DNA of 64,000 nucleotides from Actinoplanes sp. TFC3 (GTDB lineage Bacteria > Actinomycetota > Actinomycetes > Mycobacteriales > Micromonosporaceae). Below the pieces are notes generated by a model that was not told the DNA's origin, searched no databases, and worked only from the letters and a program-made list of their open reading frames with translations. Positions 43,534 to 52,871 of the stretch are shown here, piece by piece; the first letter of the stretch is position 1, and every line of letters begins with the position of its first letter. The position numbers were made by a program, and so were the translations under genes. The stretch is taken from contig NZ_LOJP01000001.1 in the NCBI RefSeq assembly GCF_001553785.1, forward strand, positions 4,000,356 through 4,064,355, given 5' to 3'.

Positions 43534-44745
43534 GTGACCGATGACCAGCAGCGGCTCGACGAGGAGGAGGCGGAACAGGTCGAGGCCGTACGGCCCCCCG
43601 ACCTGAACCAGGACTCGAATCGTTCCGCGACCCGTCTCGAACTCTTCTTCGACCTGGCCTTCGTGCTGTTCGTGGCGCGCTGCGCGGACCTGCTCGCGAA
43701 GGACGAAACGTGGCACGGCGCGCTGCTCTTCTGCGCCGTGCTGACCATCGGCTGGTGGGCTTGGGCCAGCACCACTCTCTACGCCAACCGCTTCGACACC
43801 GACGACGCGATCTTCCGCCTGCTCACCCTGGCCGCCATGGCCGGCGTGGTGACGATGGCCGCCAGCGTCGACAAGATCGACGGGCCCGACGGGCGCTGGT
43901 TCGCCATCGGCTACGTGATCATCCGGCTGGCGCTGATCACCGGTTACGTGCGGGCCTGGCGGCACGTGCCGGACGCCCGCGCAACCGCCCGGCTGTATCT
44001 GATCGGACACTCGCTCGGTGCGGCCATCTGGCTCGTCTCGCTGGCCGTCGCCGAACCGGCCCGCTACTGGCTGTGGGGTGCGGGTGTACTTGTCGACCTG
44101 GTGTGGCCCACCGCGGCCGCCCGGCTCAAGAACGCCATCCCGCTGCACCTGGAACACCTCCCGGAACGCTTCGGCCTGTTCGTCATCCTGGTACTCGGTG
44201 AATCCGTCACGGCGGTCGTGACCGGCTTGCACGACGGCGAGTGGAAGCCAGCAGTGGTCGCCACCGCTACAGAAGCCTTCATGATCGCCGCAGCACTGTG
44301 GTGGATCTACTTCGACCTCTCCGGTGGTGCCGCCAAGCGGCGCCTGGCGGTAGAAGACGACAAGGTCACCAAGCACGGCGTCCACGATTTCTACGTCTAC
44401 ATCCACCTGCCCCTGGCGGTCTCGCTGGCGGCCGTGGCCGTCGGCCTGGAACACGCTGTCCTGCACGGCGCTGACGATCATCTGACCGCCGGGACGCGGT
44501 GGGTGCTGGGCATCGCCACCGCCGGCTACCTGCTCAGCGCCGCGATCATGCAGGCCCACCTGGGCAATCGGATCCGCGGGGCAGTGCTGTGGCCGGGTGC
44601 CGGCGCGCCGCTGGCCCTGCTGATCGCCCTGCTCGATCTGCCTCCCGTGCTGACTGTGGGTCTGCTCGCCGCGCTGACCGTCGTCGGTGTCATCGCCGGC
44701 TTCCTGCTGCACCGCTCCGGTGAAGTACGCACCGCCAAGGTCTGA
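43534..44745 (+). CDS. Low-temperature requirement protein A (LtrA) family
   Basis: 403 residues from GTG 43534 (AGGAG six nt upstream; an in-frame ATG at 43474 lacks this). About twelve transmembrane segments with the family motifs TRLELFFDLAFVLFVARCADLL and HLPERFGLFVILVLGESV. LtrA-like proteins are widespread in actinobacteria with unknown transport role. Monocistronic by spacing. Confidence 0.92.
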   Translation: MTDDQQRLDEEEAEQVEAVRPPDLNQDSNRSATRLELFFDLAFVLFVARCADLLAKDETWHGALLFCAVLTIGWWAWASTTLYANRFDTDDAIFRLLTLAAMAGVVTMAASVDKIDGPDGRWFAIGYVIIRLALITGYVRAWRHVPDARATARLYLIGHSLGAAIWLVSLAVAEPARYWLWGAGVLVDLVWPTAAARLKNAIPLHLEHLPERFGLFVILVLGESVTAVVTGLHDGEWKPAVVATATEAFMIAAALWWIYFDLSGGAAKRRLAVEDDKVTKHGVHDFYVYIHLPLAVSLAAVAVGLEHAVLHGADDHLTAGTRWVLGIATAGYLLSAAIMQAHLGNRIRGAVLWPGAGAPLALLIALLDLPPVLTVGLLAALTVVGVIAGFLLHRSGEVRTAKV

Positions 44746-44930
44746 GCAGGCAGCCATCCCCGCGATCGCCAGCTGACGCGTCGTTACACCCTCGGACGAG
44801 GCGACCGGCGGTGCGGTGCGGGCCCTCGACGGGTGAAAGTCAACCTGGCGCTTCCACCGGATCGCAGACTGCTTGACTCGACTTGGTCACTACGGCATGG
44901 GCAAGCCTTACTCGGGGCACTAGACCCGCT

Positions 44931-45359
44931 ATGAGCACACTGCAGCAGGCCCCGCCGCCCGACGCCGAGGTCGTATGCAGTTGGGTCCTTGCCAGTACCG
45001 TCGAACTCAAAGGCCTGCGCCGCTCGTTGAACCTGGCGCTGAGGAATGCCGACACCGCTGCCGGCGATCACCTGGGTGACGTTCCGGAACGGATGGTGCT
45101 GGTCGCAACGGAACTGGCCACCAATGCCATCCGGCACGGGCTGGCGCCCACCGAGATCCGGCTGCTACGGACTGGCGAGTTGTACGTGCTCGATGTAGCG
45201 GACCACGATGTGGACACCATTCCTGAACCCTCTGAGGCCCAGCCCCAGGATTCGGGTGGGCGCGGGCTTGCCCTGGCCCGCTCCTTCGCGCTGGACGTCG
45301 GCTGGTACTGCACCACCACCACCAAACACGTATGGGCCAGCTTCACCCCAGATGCGTGA
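44931..45359 (+). CDS. Anti-sigma-factor-like histidine kinase ATPase (RsbW/SpoIIAB type)
   Basis: 142 residues. A single HATPase_c-like domain: VPERMVLVATELATNAIRHG (N box) and ...SGGRGLALARSFALDVGWYC (G box), typical of the small ATP-binding regulatory proteins of actinobacteria that act with PP2C phosphatases or sigma factors. No partner is adjacent, but a response regulator gene follows 137 nt later. Confidence 0.9.
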   Translation: MSTLQQAPPPDAEVVCSWVLASTVELKGLRRSLNLALRNADTAAGDHLGDVPERMVLVATELATNAIRHGLAPTEIRLLRTGELYVLDVADHDVDTIPEPSEAQPQDSGGRGLALARSFALDVGWYCTTTTKHVWASFTPDA

Positions 45360-45496
45360 CAACGCTCAGATACGTCAGCGTGGGGTAAGACCGTCGCTGC
45401 CTTCCCAGGGGCACGTACCGGCCGAGTTGGAGTCGTACCCCCGCTATGCAGCCGTCCGGAAGACTGTCTGTCCGGACCGAGGAAAGGACTGATGCC

Positions 45497-45919
45497 GTGG
45501 TACGGCCACGAGCGTTGAACATTCTGGTTGTCGATGACGACGACGCTGATGTTCTGATGATTGAGGAGGCGCTGAGCGGTTCCGAAGGCGCCATAAACAT
45601 GCACAGGGTCGCTGACGGCCGGCAGGCACTGGACTACCTGCATGACCCCGGCGTGTCCCAACGTCCCGACTTGATTCTCCTCGACTTGAACATGCCGCGC
45701 ATGGGAGGCCTGGCGGCGCTGGCCGAGATCAAGGACGACCCGGAGCTGGTAGCGATCCCGGTGGTGGTGCTGACGACCTCGGAGGCATCCCCGGACGTTC
45801 AAGCCAGTTATCAGCGGCACGCCAGTGCCTTCGTGACCAAACCGATGGGTCTCGAGGAATTCGAGGAAGCAGTGCAAAAAATCAGCAGGTTCTACAGCGA
45901 GACCGCTGTCTTGCCGTGA
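45497..45919 (+). CDS. Stand-alone response regulator (CheY/Rcp1-like)
   Basis: 140 residues, GTG start with GGAAAGGA upstream. A single receiver domain: acidic pocket VVDDDDADVLM, phospho-acceptor Asp in LILLDLNMPRMGG, Thr in VLTTSEA and Lys in FVTKPM. No output domain, as in Rcp1-type regulators that pair with phytochrome-like or bacteriophytochrome kinases. No kinase gene adjacent. Confidence 0.93.
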   Translation: MVRPRALNILVVDDDDADVLMIEEALSGSEGAINMHRVADGRQALDYLHDPGVSQRPDLILLDLNMPRMGGLAALAEIKDDPELVAIPVVVLTTSEASPDVQASYQRHASAFVTKPMGLEEFEEAVQKISRFYSETAVLP

Positions 45920-45983
45920 GCCGCAACGGGCGGGCCTTCAGACTGCTCCACCGCAAGAAGACGTTGACCCGTGAGGGCTGGCT

Positions 45984-46013
45984 GACCGCGTGATCCCGCG
46001 GAACCACGCGGTC
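45984..46013. terminator. Hairpin after the response regulator gene
   Basis: GACCGCGTG (45984-45992) and CACGCGGTC (46005-46013) form a 9-bp perfect stem with a 12-nt loop, 65 nt past the response regulator stop. No T-run. The rest of the 285-nt gap to the KAS III gene shows no other element I can name. Confidence 0.5.
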
Positions 46014-46204
46014 GAAGGTTTCCACAATCGGTCGGCGCCCCGCCCGCTCGTGCGCCACGAGGCGCTCACCCGGTGGCGTTCTGTAACCGGGCGCCGACGT
46101 CCGAGGCGGGGTCCGGTTGCGGCGCGCTCGCTCGAACGCGTGGTTACCGGCGAGGAAAGAAGCACGCAGAGTAGACCCAGGCAGGCATGCTTGGATTGGT
46201 GGCC

Positions 46205-47158
46205 ATGGCCCACCTTCTGCAGCGCCGCGCCGGTCACCCCGGGTCGCGTATCCTGAGCGTCGCCACCTACCGCCCACGGACCGAGGTGGGCAACGAGCCG
46301 ATCGCCGCCTTGATCGACTCGAGCGACGAGTGGATCCGCCGCCGCTGCGGCATCGAGTCCCGCCGGCACGCCGCACCCGACGAGGACCTCGTCACGATGG
46401 CCGCGACGGCCGCTTCCAAAGCCCTTGCCGACGCCGGCATCGACCCCCGCGACGTCTCGGCCATCCTGGTGGCGACGATGTCCCACCGCGGCCGCGCGGC
46501 AACCGTAGCACCCATGGTGGCCGATGCGCTGGGCACCTCGGCGGCCGCTGCGATGGACCTGGGAGCGGCATGCGCCGGCTTCCCGTACGCCCTTGCCACC
46601 GCCGACGCGCTCGTCCGCAGCGGCGCAGCCGGCTACGTGGTCCTCGTCGGCGCCGAGCGTATGACCGACATCATCGACAAGCATGACCGAGGCACGGCGT
46701 TCCTCTTCGGCGACGGCGCGGGAGCGGTGGTCATCGGTCCAGCGCAGACGTGTGGCATCGGTCCGGTGGTGTGGGGCTCCGACGGCTCCGGCAGCAAGCT
46801 GCTGCGCTACGACGAATCGGGCATCCTGCGCATGGCGGGCCCTGAGGTCTTCCGCTGGGCGACCGCCATCATTCCCGACCTTGCCATGCGTGCCCTGGAC
46901 GCTGCAGGCATCTCCGCGGCCGACCTTGCAGCTTTCATCCCCCACCAAGCCAACCTGCGCATCACGTCAGTTGCGGCCAAGGCAATCGGGCTGGGTCCGC
47001 ACGTCCAGGTGGCCACCGACATCACCACCAACGGCAACACCGGCGCGGCCTCCATCCCCCAAGCAATGGCAGCCCTGCCCGGCACGACGGGTCCCGCACT
47101 GCTTGTGGGCTTCGGCGCCGGCCTCTCGTACGCCGCTCAAGTCGTCACCCTGCCCTGA
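46205..47158 (+). CDS. 3-oxoacyl-ACP synthase III (KAS III/FabH-like)
   Basis: 317 residues from ATG 46205 (ATG 46187 also in frame). Catalytic triad Cys123 (LGAACAGF), His247 (FIPHQANLRI) and Asn278 (TTNGNTGAAS). It carries out decarboxylative condensation of an acyl-CoA starter with malonyl-ACP, or acts as an acyltransferase in secondary metabolism. No FabD, FabF or ACP genes are adjacent, so it is not the housekeeping fab cluster copy. Confidence 0.94.
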   Translation: MAHLLQRRAGHPGSRILSVATYRPRTEVGNEPIAALIDSSDEWIRRRCGIESRRHAAPDEDLVTMAATAASKALADAGIDPRDVSAILVATMSHRGRAATVAPMVADALGTSAAAAMDLGAACAGFPYALATADALVRSGAAGYVVLVGAERMTDIIDKHDRGTAFLFGDGAGAVVIGPAQTCGIGPVVWGSDGSGSKLLRYDESGILRMAGPEVFRWATAIIPDLAMRALDAAGISAADLAAFIPHQANLRITSVAAKAIGLGPHVQVATDITTNGNTGAASIPQAMAALPGTTGPALLVGFGAGLSYAAQVVTLP

Positions 47159-47518
47159 CCCGCCCAGGTGTCGCGCCATCTGGCAACGCCGACGGCGCCC
47201 AGCGCGGCGGGAAGACCGGGGCCGAACGTGAAGATCAGCACGTCGATCTACACCTGCGATGAACACCATCACCACCACGACCGCGCCGCCGGCGTACCGG
47301 AATAGAAATCGCCTCTGGCCCCGGCGATCAGACTGTTGGGCAGCCACGCGCCCAGCAGCAGCGGACGGACCTTCTGGAAGCAAAGCAGTGCATGGTCGGC
47401 TCGCCGGGTAACGGCTGTTCCGGCCCGGACGCTTCGCCGGCCCCGGGCCGGAAGAGGCTGACCTAGCGGTTTTACTGCGTCCTGGCATATTGACGTGCCG
47501 CAACACGGGCGTAACAAT
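47159..47518 (-). other. Gene-free gap with possible decayed membrane-protein tail
   Basis: No intact gene. On the minus strand AGGAVVVVMVFIAGV (47255-47300) is continued in another frame by VLIFTFGPGLPAALGAVGVA (47180-47250), which reads like the end of a membrane protein split by a frameshift. I could not assign a family. Confidence 0.3.
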
Positions 47519-47521
47519 TCC

Positions 47522-47537
47522 GAGAGAGCGCTCTCTC
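47522..47537. promoter_or_regulatory. LacI-type operator
   Basis: GAGAGAGCGCTCTCTC is a perfect 16-bp palindrome centred on GCGC. It resembles LacI/GalR-family operators of actinobacteria (GxxAGCGCTxxC). It lies 82-97 nt upstream of the large secreted discoidin/beta-helix gene, where such repressors control polysaccharide-degrading enzymes. Confidence 0.75.
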
Positions 47538-47618
47538 CGAGGTTCTGCGCTGCTCCCCCGCCCGGCCGCGCGTTCGTCCCCCTCGTGCGTAGCCGGCCAA
47601 ACCCGACTAGGTAGGCAC

Positions 47619-49877
47619 ATGACATCCCCAGCTTTGACACGTCCACCTCAGCCGGTTCGCAGACGCCGCGGACTGGTAGTCGCGCTGAGTGCGGTACTCA
47701 CCGCGACGCTTGGTGTCGCCGTCGCCGCGGTGACCACCGACGCCAGCGCAGCCGAAATCCCGCTGTCGCAAGGCAAGCCGGCTACCGCCTCGTCCTCGGA
47801 AAGCGGCGCCTTCTCCGCGGCCGCAGCCGTGGACGGCAACGCCGGCACCCGCTGGTCCAGCGCGTTCGCCGACCCTCAATGGTTGCAGGTCGACTTGGGC
47901 AGCACTCAGCAGATCAGCCAGGTCGTGCTGAACTGGGAGGCCGCGTACGCCTCAGCCTTCACCATCCAGACCTCGCAGAACGGCGCCACTTGGACCAACA
48001 TCACGCCGAGCACCGCGGGTAAGCTGGGCGTACAGACCTTGAACGTCACCGGCAGCGGCCGGTACGTGCGGATGAACGGCACCACGCGGGCAACTCCGTA
48101 TGGCTACTCGCTCTGGGAGTTCCAAGTTTTCGGCGGCGGCGCAGGCCCGACGCCCACCAGTCCGACCCCCTCCGGCCCGAGTCTGCCGACCTCCGACACC
48201 CCGGACTTCGGCCCCAACGTACGCATCTTCGACCCGGGCACGTCGGCGGCAACCATTCAGGGTGCGGTGGATCAGGCGTTCAATGCGCAGCTGCGCAGCC
48301 CGACCGCGCAGTTCGGCACGCAGCGTCACGTGTTCCTGTTCAAGCCCGGCACGTATGGGCGGGTGTGGGCAAACGTCGGTTTCTACACCACGGTGGCCGG
48401 CCTCGGTCTCAACCCCGACGACGTGACGATCAACGGTGCGGTCAACGTCGATTCCGGCTGGAACTACGGCGATGAGAAGAACGCCACGCAGAACTTCTGG
48501 CGCAGCATGGAGAACCTTTCGATCGTGCCGGAAGGTGGCACGAACCGGTGGGCCGTCTCCCAGGCCGCCCCGATGCGCCGGGTGCACATCAAGGGCAACC
48601 TGACCCTGGCACCTTCCAACCAGGACAACGGGCAGGGCTACTCCAGCGGCGGGTACCTAGCCGACTCGGTAGTCGATGGCACCGTCTCTTCCGGCTCGCA
48701 GCAGCAGTGGTACACCCGCGACAGCCGGATCGGCCGCTGGGAGGGCGGCGTCTGGAACATGGTTTTCTCCGGCGTTCAAGGCGCACCGGCCAACGCGTTC
48801 CCCAACCCGCCGCACACCACCCTGGCAAGCACACCGGTCACCCGGGAGAAGCCCTACCTCTACATCGACAGCGCCGGTAAGTACCGCGTCTTCGTGCCCG
48901 CCCTGCAGCGCAGCTCTGCCGGGGCTCACTGGCCGAACGGCAGCGGCAGCTCGATCCCGATGCGAGAGTTCTACGTCGCCAAGCCCGGTGACAGCGCCGC
49001 CCGGATCAATTCCGCCCTCGCCCAGGGCCTCAACCTGTTCTTCACCCCCGGTACCTACTCACTCAACGAAACCATCAGGGTTACCCGCGCCAACACCGTG
49101 GTGACCGGCATCGGCTTCCCGACCCTGATCCCTACCGGCGGGGTCGAGGCGCTGAACATCGCCGACGTGGACGGAGTCAAGGTCAGCGGCTTGACCTTCG
49201 ACGCCGGCTCGGTCAACAGCCCGACACTGATGAGCGTCGGACGGGCCGGTACGCACACCGACCACGCCGCAAACCCGATCAGCCTGCAAGACGTCTTCTT
49301 CCGCATCGGCAGCAGCGTCCAGGGCAAGGCCACCACCACCCTCGCCGTACACAGCGACGACACGATCATCGACCACATCTGGGCCTGGCGGGCCGACCAC
49401 GGCGGCGCACCCACCGGCTGGACGGTGAACACCGGCGACACCGGCCTGCTCGTCAACGGCGACGACGTGCTCGCCACCGGCTTGTTCGTCGAGCACTACC
49501 AGAAGTATGAAGTGATCTGGAACGGCAACCGCGGTAAGACAATCTTCTTCCAGAACGAGAAGCCGTACGACGTACCCAACCAGGCGGCCTGGATCGGACC
49601 GCGTGGCAACGGCTACGCCGCGTACAAGGTGGCCGACAACGTGACCGACCACGAACTCTGGGGCGGCGGTTCCTACTGCTTCTTCAACGCCAACCCCAGC
49701 GTCCGGGTGGACCGCGCGTTTGAGGTACCCAACCGCGCCGGCGTCAAGCTGCACAGCGTTCTCACCGTCTCGCTCGGCGACGTCGGCACCATTGCCAACG
49801 TCGTCAACGACACCGGCGGCGCCGTCCCTAACCCGGCTGGCAACACCACCCCCCGCAATGTGGTGTCCTACCCCTAG
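47619..49877 (+). CDS. Secreted F5/8-type discoidin + right-handed beta-helix protein
   Basis: 752 residues from ATG 47619. Signal peptide at residues 1-44. A discoidin/CBM32-like F5/8 type C domain follows (~50-175, PATASSSESGAFSAAAAVDGN... WLQVDLGSTQQISQVVLNWE), a Pro/Thr/Ser linker (PTPTSPTPSGPS), then ~530 residues with pectate-lyase/GH55-like beta-helix features (AATIQGAVDQAF..., FYTTVAGLG, EALNIADVDGVKVSGLTFDAG). Likely binds and cuts an extracellular polysaccharide. Catalytic residues not assigned. A LacI operator precedes it and a strong terminator follows. Confidence 0.86.
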   Translation: MTSPALTRPPQPVRRRRGLVVALSAVLTATLGVAVAAVTTDASAAEIPLSQGKPATASSSESGAFSAAAAVDGNAGTRWSSAFADPQWLQVDLGSTQQISQVVLNWEAAYASAFTIQTSQNGATWTNITPSTAGKLGVQTLNVTGSGRYVRMNGTTRATPYGYSLWEFQVFGGGAGPTPTSPTPSGPSLPTSDTPDFGPNVRIFDPGTSAATIQGAVDQAFNAQLRSPTAQFGTQRHVFLFKPGTYGRVWANVGFYTTVAGLGLNPDDVTINGAVNVDSGWNYGDEKNATQNFWRSMENLSIVPEGGTNRWAVSQAAPMRRVHIKGNLTLAPSNQDNGQGYSSGGYLADSVVDGTVSSGSQQQWYTRDSRIGRWEGGVWNMVFSGVQGAPANAFPNPPHTTLASTPVTREKPYLYIDSAGKYRVFVPALQRSSAGAHWPNGSGSSIPMREFYVAKPGDSAARINSALAQGLNLFFTPGTYSLNETIRVTRANTVVTGIGFPTLIPTGGVEALNIADVDGVKVSGLTFDAGSVNSPTLMSVGRAGTHTDHAANPISLQDVFFRIGSSVQGKATTTLAVHSDDTIIDHIWAWRADHGGAPTGWTVNTGDTGLLVNGDDVLATGLFVEHYQKYEVIWNGNRGKTIFFQNEKPYDVPNQAAWIGPRGNGYAAYKVADNVTDHELWGGGSYCFFNANPSVRVDRAFEVPNRAGVKLHSVLTVSLGDVGTIANVVNDTGGAVPNPAGNTTPRNVVSYP

Positions 49878-49929
49878 CGGTAGCGCCCATGAGCGTTGTT
49901 GACGCGTCAAGTCTGTCTGAGATGTAAGT

Positions 49930-49981
49930 AGACCTCCGGTCATGGTGAAAGGCGCTGAGCCTGCACCATGACCGGAGGTCT
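49930..49981 (+). terminator. Strong 18-bp hairpin terminator
   Basis: AGACCTCCGGTCATGGTG (49930-49947) pairs perfectly with CACCATGACCGGAGGTCT (49964-49981). The 16-nt loop adds GGC/GCC pairs, and TTTC follows. It is 53 nt past the secreted-protein stop. Confidence 0.9.
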
Positions 49982-50435
49982 TTCAGCCCACCGTGAAGCC
50001 CGTCCAGCCGCTTGTTCATCACACCTGTTCAGAGGACGCGGCTGCTTCCGGCGGATCACGCGACGCGGTGATGCCGGTCACAGGCGGGTCAGATCTTTGG
50101 TGCGCCGGCCGCAGGATGTCATCGATGACCGGCTCGAACTCACCGGCCTGCGACGGCCGCGGACGGCGTGTGCGCGGCGCGGAGGGCGACGGTTGACCTC
50201 ATACTTGCCGGCGAGCGCCCGCCTCCCCACTGCCGGTCGGCGGTCAGCGCAGGCTGGCCGGCAGCGCCCGCAATCCCGCCAGCACCCTCAGCGGACCTCG
50301 GACGGTGTCACCCTCCTGCCCCGCGCGGACGCTGAACCCGCCAGCGCCGACGCGGCACTGCTGCCGCTGGCCGCGTTCGCTCCGACCTCCGCGAGCCCGT
50401 CCCCGAGGCGACGAGGCGACGGAGCGATCCCTGCA
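49982..50435. other. Gap without recognisable gene
   Basis: Between the terminator and the serine-hydrolase 3' end I see no start/RBS, no conserved motif and no repeat. The open frames here are compositional and do not resemble proteins. Confidence 0.5.
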
Positions 50436-51401
50436 CTATGGCTGTGACGGACCGAAGTGACGCTGCCCCATCTCGAGAAAAGCAAATAACGTCTCTTTGC
50501 AGTCCTCGGCGTCCATCATCACGGCGACCGCCGTGCCCGAGGCCGGCCAGGCGAACGAGAAGCAGCTGTAGCCGGTGTTCTGCCCGGTGTGCCCATAGCG
50601 CCCGGGGCCGATCTCGGTACCCAGACCGAATCCGCCGGGCACTTGAGGTGTCAGCATCTGTGTGGCCAGATCCGCTGGCAGCAAAGGAGATGTACCAGCA
50701 GCGGCACGCCCGATTTCCTGCTCCAGCCGGACCAGGTCTGCGGGGGTGCTCCACAGCCCGGCGCCGGCCATCTCCGGCTGCGTACGCCAGCCACCGGGTA
50801 TGGGGCTGCCACCGCAATGGCCACGCGCGACGCGCTCACGATGTTCATATGGGAAGCGCTGGTCGTAGCTGCTGTTGGTCATGCCCACCGGTTTCAGCAC
50901 GACATCTGCCATCAACTCCTCGAACGTGGCTCCAGTCACGTCGATCAAGAGCTGCTGCAGTACGGCGTAGTGACTGCCCGAGTAGCGAAACGTGGTGCCG
51001 GGCGCCAGCTCGCGCCGGACCGCAGGCGATGTGGCCGGTGGTTCACCGGTCAGAATCTGCAGCAGCGTCGGTACCCTCTCCTGCCCGGCATACCCAGGAA
51101 ACCAGTTCTCGGTCAGTCCTGCCGTGTGAGCCAGTAACTGGCGCACGGTCACTGTGCCGGCTCCTGGCAGGTGCCAGGAGGAAAGGTAGGAGTTGACGTC
51201 AGAGTCAAGGTCGATCGTTGCGTCGGCGACCAGCCGTAGCGTGCCGAACGCGGCGACGTGCTTGCTGATCGAGCATGCCGGGAACAGCGCGTCGCGACCG
51301 GCGGTCCACAGCTCGCCGTCGGGGCCGCTGACCGCGACACTGACGTCGAGAGTTTGCTCAGCGTCCGCGACCACGTCATGCCAGTCCTCCTGGAAACCCA
51401 T
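50436..51401 (-). CDS. Serine hydrolase, class C beta-lactamase-like fold
   Basis: 321 residues from ATG 51401. The SxxK motif is Ser44-Ile-Ser-Lys47 (CSISKHV), the YxN-like motif is Tyr140-Ser-Gly (FRYSGSHYA) and a late HTG-like motif is GHTGQN. LLAHTAGLTEN fits family S12/esterases. No signal peptide, so likely cytoplasmic; an esterase or peptidase rather than a secreted beta-lactamase. An upstream open frame to 52070 is antisense to a decayed oxidoreductase and not part of it. Confidence 0.88.
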   Translation of the reverse strand: MGFQEDWHDVVADAEQTLDVSVAVSGPDGELWTAGRDALFPACSISKHVAAFGTLRLVADATIDLDSDVNSYLSSWHLPGAGTVTVRQLLAHTAGLTENWFPGYAGQERVPTLLQILTGEPPATSPAVRRELAPGTTFRYSGSHYAVLQQLLIDVTGATFEELMADVVLKPVGMTNSSYDQRFPYEHRERVARGHCGGSPIPGGWRTQPEMAGAGLWSTPADLVRLEQEIGRAAAGTSPLLPADLATQMLTPQVPGGFGLGTEIGPGRYGHTGQNTGYSCFSFAWPASGTAVAVMMDAEDCKETLFAFLEMGQRHFGPSQP

Positions 51402-51434
51402 GACCAGGAGTATGCCGGGTCCGGAGCCGAGATG

Positions 51435-52026
51435 ATGTCCGCGCAAAGGCTTGAACAGCGCACTCGATGCGTTACAAGCGTCCTGGATTTTGTCCAGGTG
51501 CCGGATCCAGTGGCGATCGACGGGCAACTGCTCGTGGAAGTGAGCGCGGCAGGGGTCAACTTCGCCGATACCAGTCGCCTTGCCGGGTCGTATCGACCGG
51601 TGCCCGAGCTGCCGTTCATTCCGGGCACCGAAGTCGTCGGTCGAGCGGGCTGACGGTCGTCGCGTGCTCGCACCGATCTTCGGCGGTGGTGGCTTTGCTG
51701 AGCGGGCGGTGGTGAAGGACGCCGACGCCGTGGCGTTACCGGACGGGGTGGGCGACGCCGAGGCTCGCGCTTCTCCTCCAGGGACTGACCGCCTGGCACG
51801 CGGGGCCCTCTCGGACCGCAATGCCGCCGTGATGGGCTGCTGGCTACCTCCGGCTCTTGCCGTTCCCGGCGTCTGTGCCGAGCCCTTGGCCGAAATGTTC
51901 AAGCTCACCGCGGCCGGCGCGCTGAAGCCGATGGTCCATGCGGCATATCCCCTGGAGGATGCCCGCCGCGCTTTCGAGGACCTCGTAGCCCGCAGAACCA
52001 CCGGCAAGGTCACCCTGCGTCCCTGA
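51435..52026 (+). pseudogene. Decayed NADPH:quinone oxidoreductase
   Basis: Three rightward frames together spell the ends of a QOR/MDR protein. One frame reads DGQLLVEVSAAGVNFADTSR, then PFIPGTEVVGR. After a frameshift near 51650 come DGRRVLAPIFGGGGFAERAV and then (another frame) ALLLQGLTAWHA. The catalytic Rossmann core is deleted, and the frame resumes at AAGALKPMVHAAYPLEDARR to a TGA at 52026. Multiple frameshifts plus the internal deletion make a functional product unlikely. Confidence 0.78.
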
Positions 52027-52246
52027 GCTTCGAGCCCATCCATCCGGCCGCGGTTTATGCCGAAACGCATTGCCGGCCGACTCCGGTGTTACACGGGGCT
52101 CTGGGCGCGGCAACTTCGCGCCGCCCCAGAGCCGTGATCGGGTGAATCTCCACTGACGCCGCCGGGGAAGGTCATCCGCGACTGCAGCAGCACGGACTCC
52201 CGGTGCCGCCACACCTTGACCAAAACTCAGTCAACGGGTGACTTTC

Positions 52247-52585
52247 TCATCCGAACCGGCGAACTTCCTGGGGCCAGCCGCATGCCTCCGCCATCTTGCC
52301 GGCCCATACCCTGGCCGTGTCCTCATCGGGTACGTCCACGATGGTCAGCCCGCCCAGGAACTCCTTGGACTCGACATAGGGTCCATCACTGAAGATCACT
52401 GCGCCGCTCGTCGCGTCGGCGCTGAAGACCGGGCCCTGCTCATCAAGGCCCCCAGCGAAGACGTACGCCCCGGCGGCCTTGATCTCGTCGACGGCCGCCC
52501 TGGCGAGGGGACCTCGCTCGCGGAACCAATCCTCTGAGTGCTCGCCCACCCACTGCTGGTTGAAGTAGATAAGGTATTGGGGCAT
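52247..52585 (-). CDS. YCII-related protein
   Basis: 112 residues from ATG 52585 (GGAG upstream). MPQYLIYFNQQWVGEHSEDW, then VFAGGLDEQGPVFSADA and FSDGPYVESKEFLGG match the YCII/DGPF dimeric alpha-beta barrel family common in actinobacteria near sigma factors. Function unresolved. A longer frame to 52732 adds no conserved sequence. Confidence 0.9.
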   Translation of the reverse strand: MPQYLIYFNQQWVGEHSEDWFRERGPLARAAVDEIKAAGAYVFAGGLDEQGPVFSADATSGAVIFSDGPYVESKEFLGGLTIVDVPDEDTARVWAGKMAEACGWPQEVRRFG

Positions 52586-52871
52586 TGGTCGCTCCATCTG
52601 TTCTCCGGACCCAGTGTCCAGCTCCACCCAGGCTACGAACGGCATCCTGCGGATCCGACACGTCCCCAGCTTAAAATCTGCGGGATCCTGACTGGACGTT
52701 CGCCCCCTCATCGACGCGAGCGTGTGTGGCACACCGAGACACCTCTACGGAGCGTGACGCAACGGCAGAGCCGGCTCAGCCATCAGCGGCAGAAGTGTGC
52801 CCTTACGTCTGAGCGGGCGACAAATGGCTTCGATAGCCCGGAGCCGTGGATGCAGTTCAGGCCCAAGCCCG

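Noticed and set aside
43432..44757. 441-codon leftward frame opposite the LtrA gene
   Set aside because: Asp/Gly/Gln-rich shadow of a transmembrane gene; LtrA motifs on the plus strand are decisive.
49968..50447. 159-codon rightward frame after the secreted beta-helix protein
   Set aside because: Starts inside the terminator hairpin, Arg/Ala-rich, no conserved pattern.
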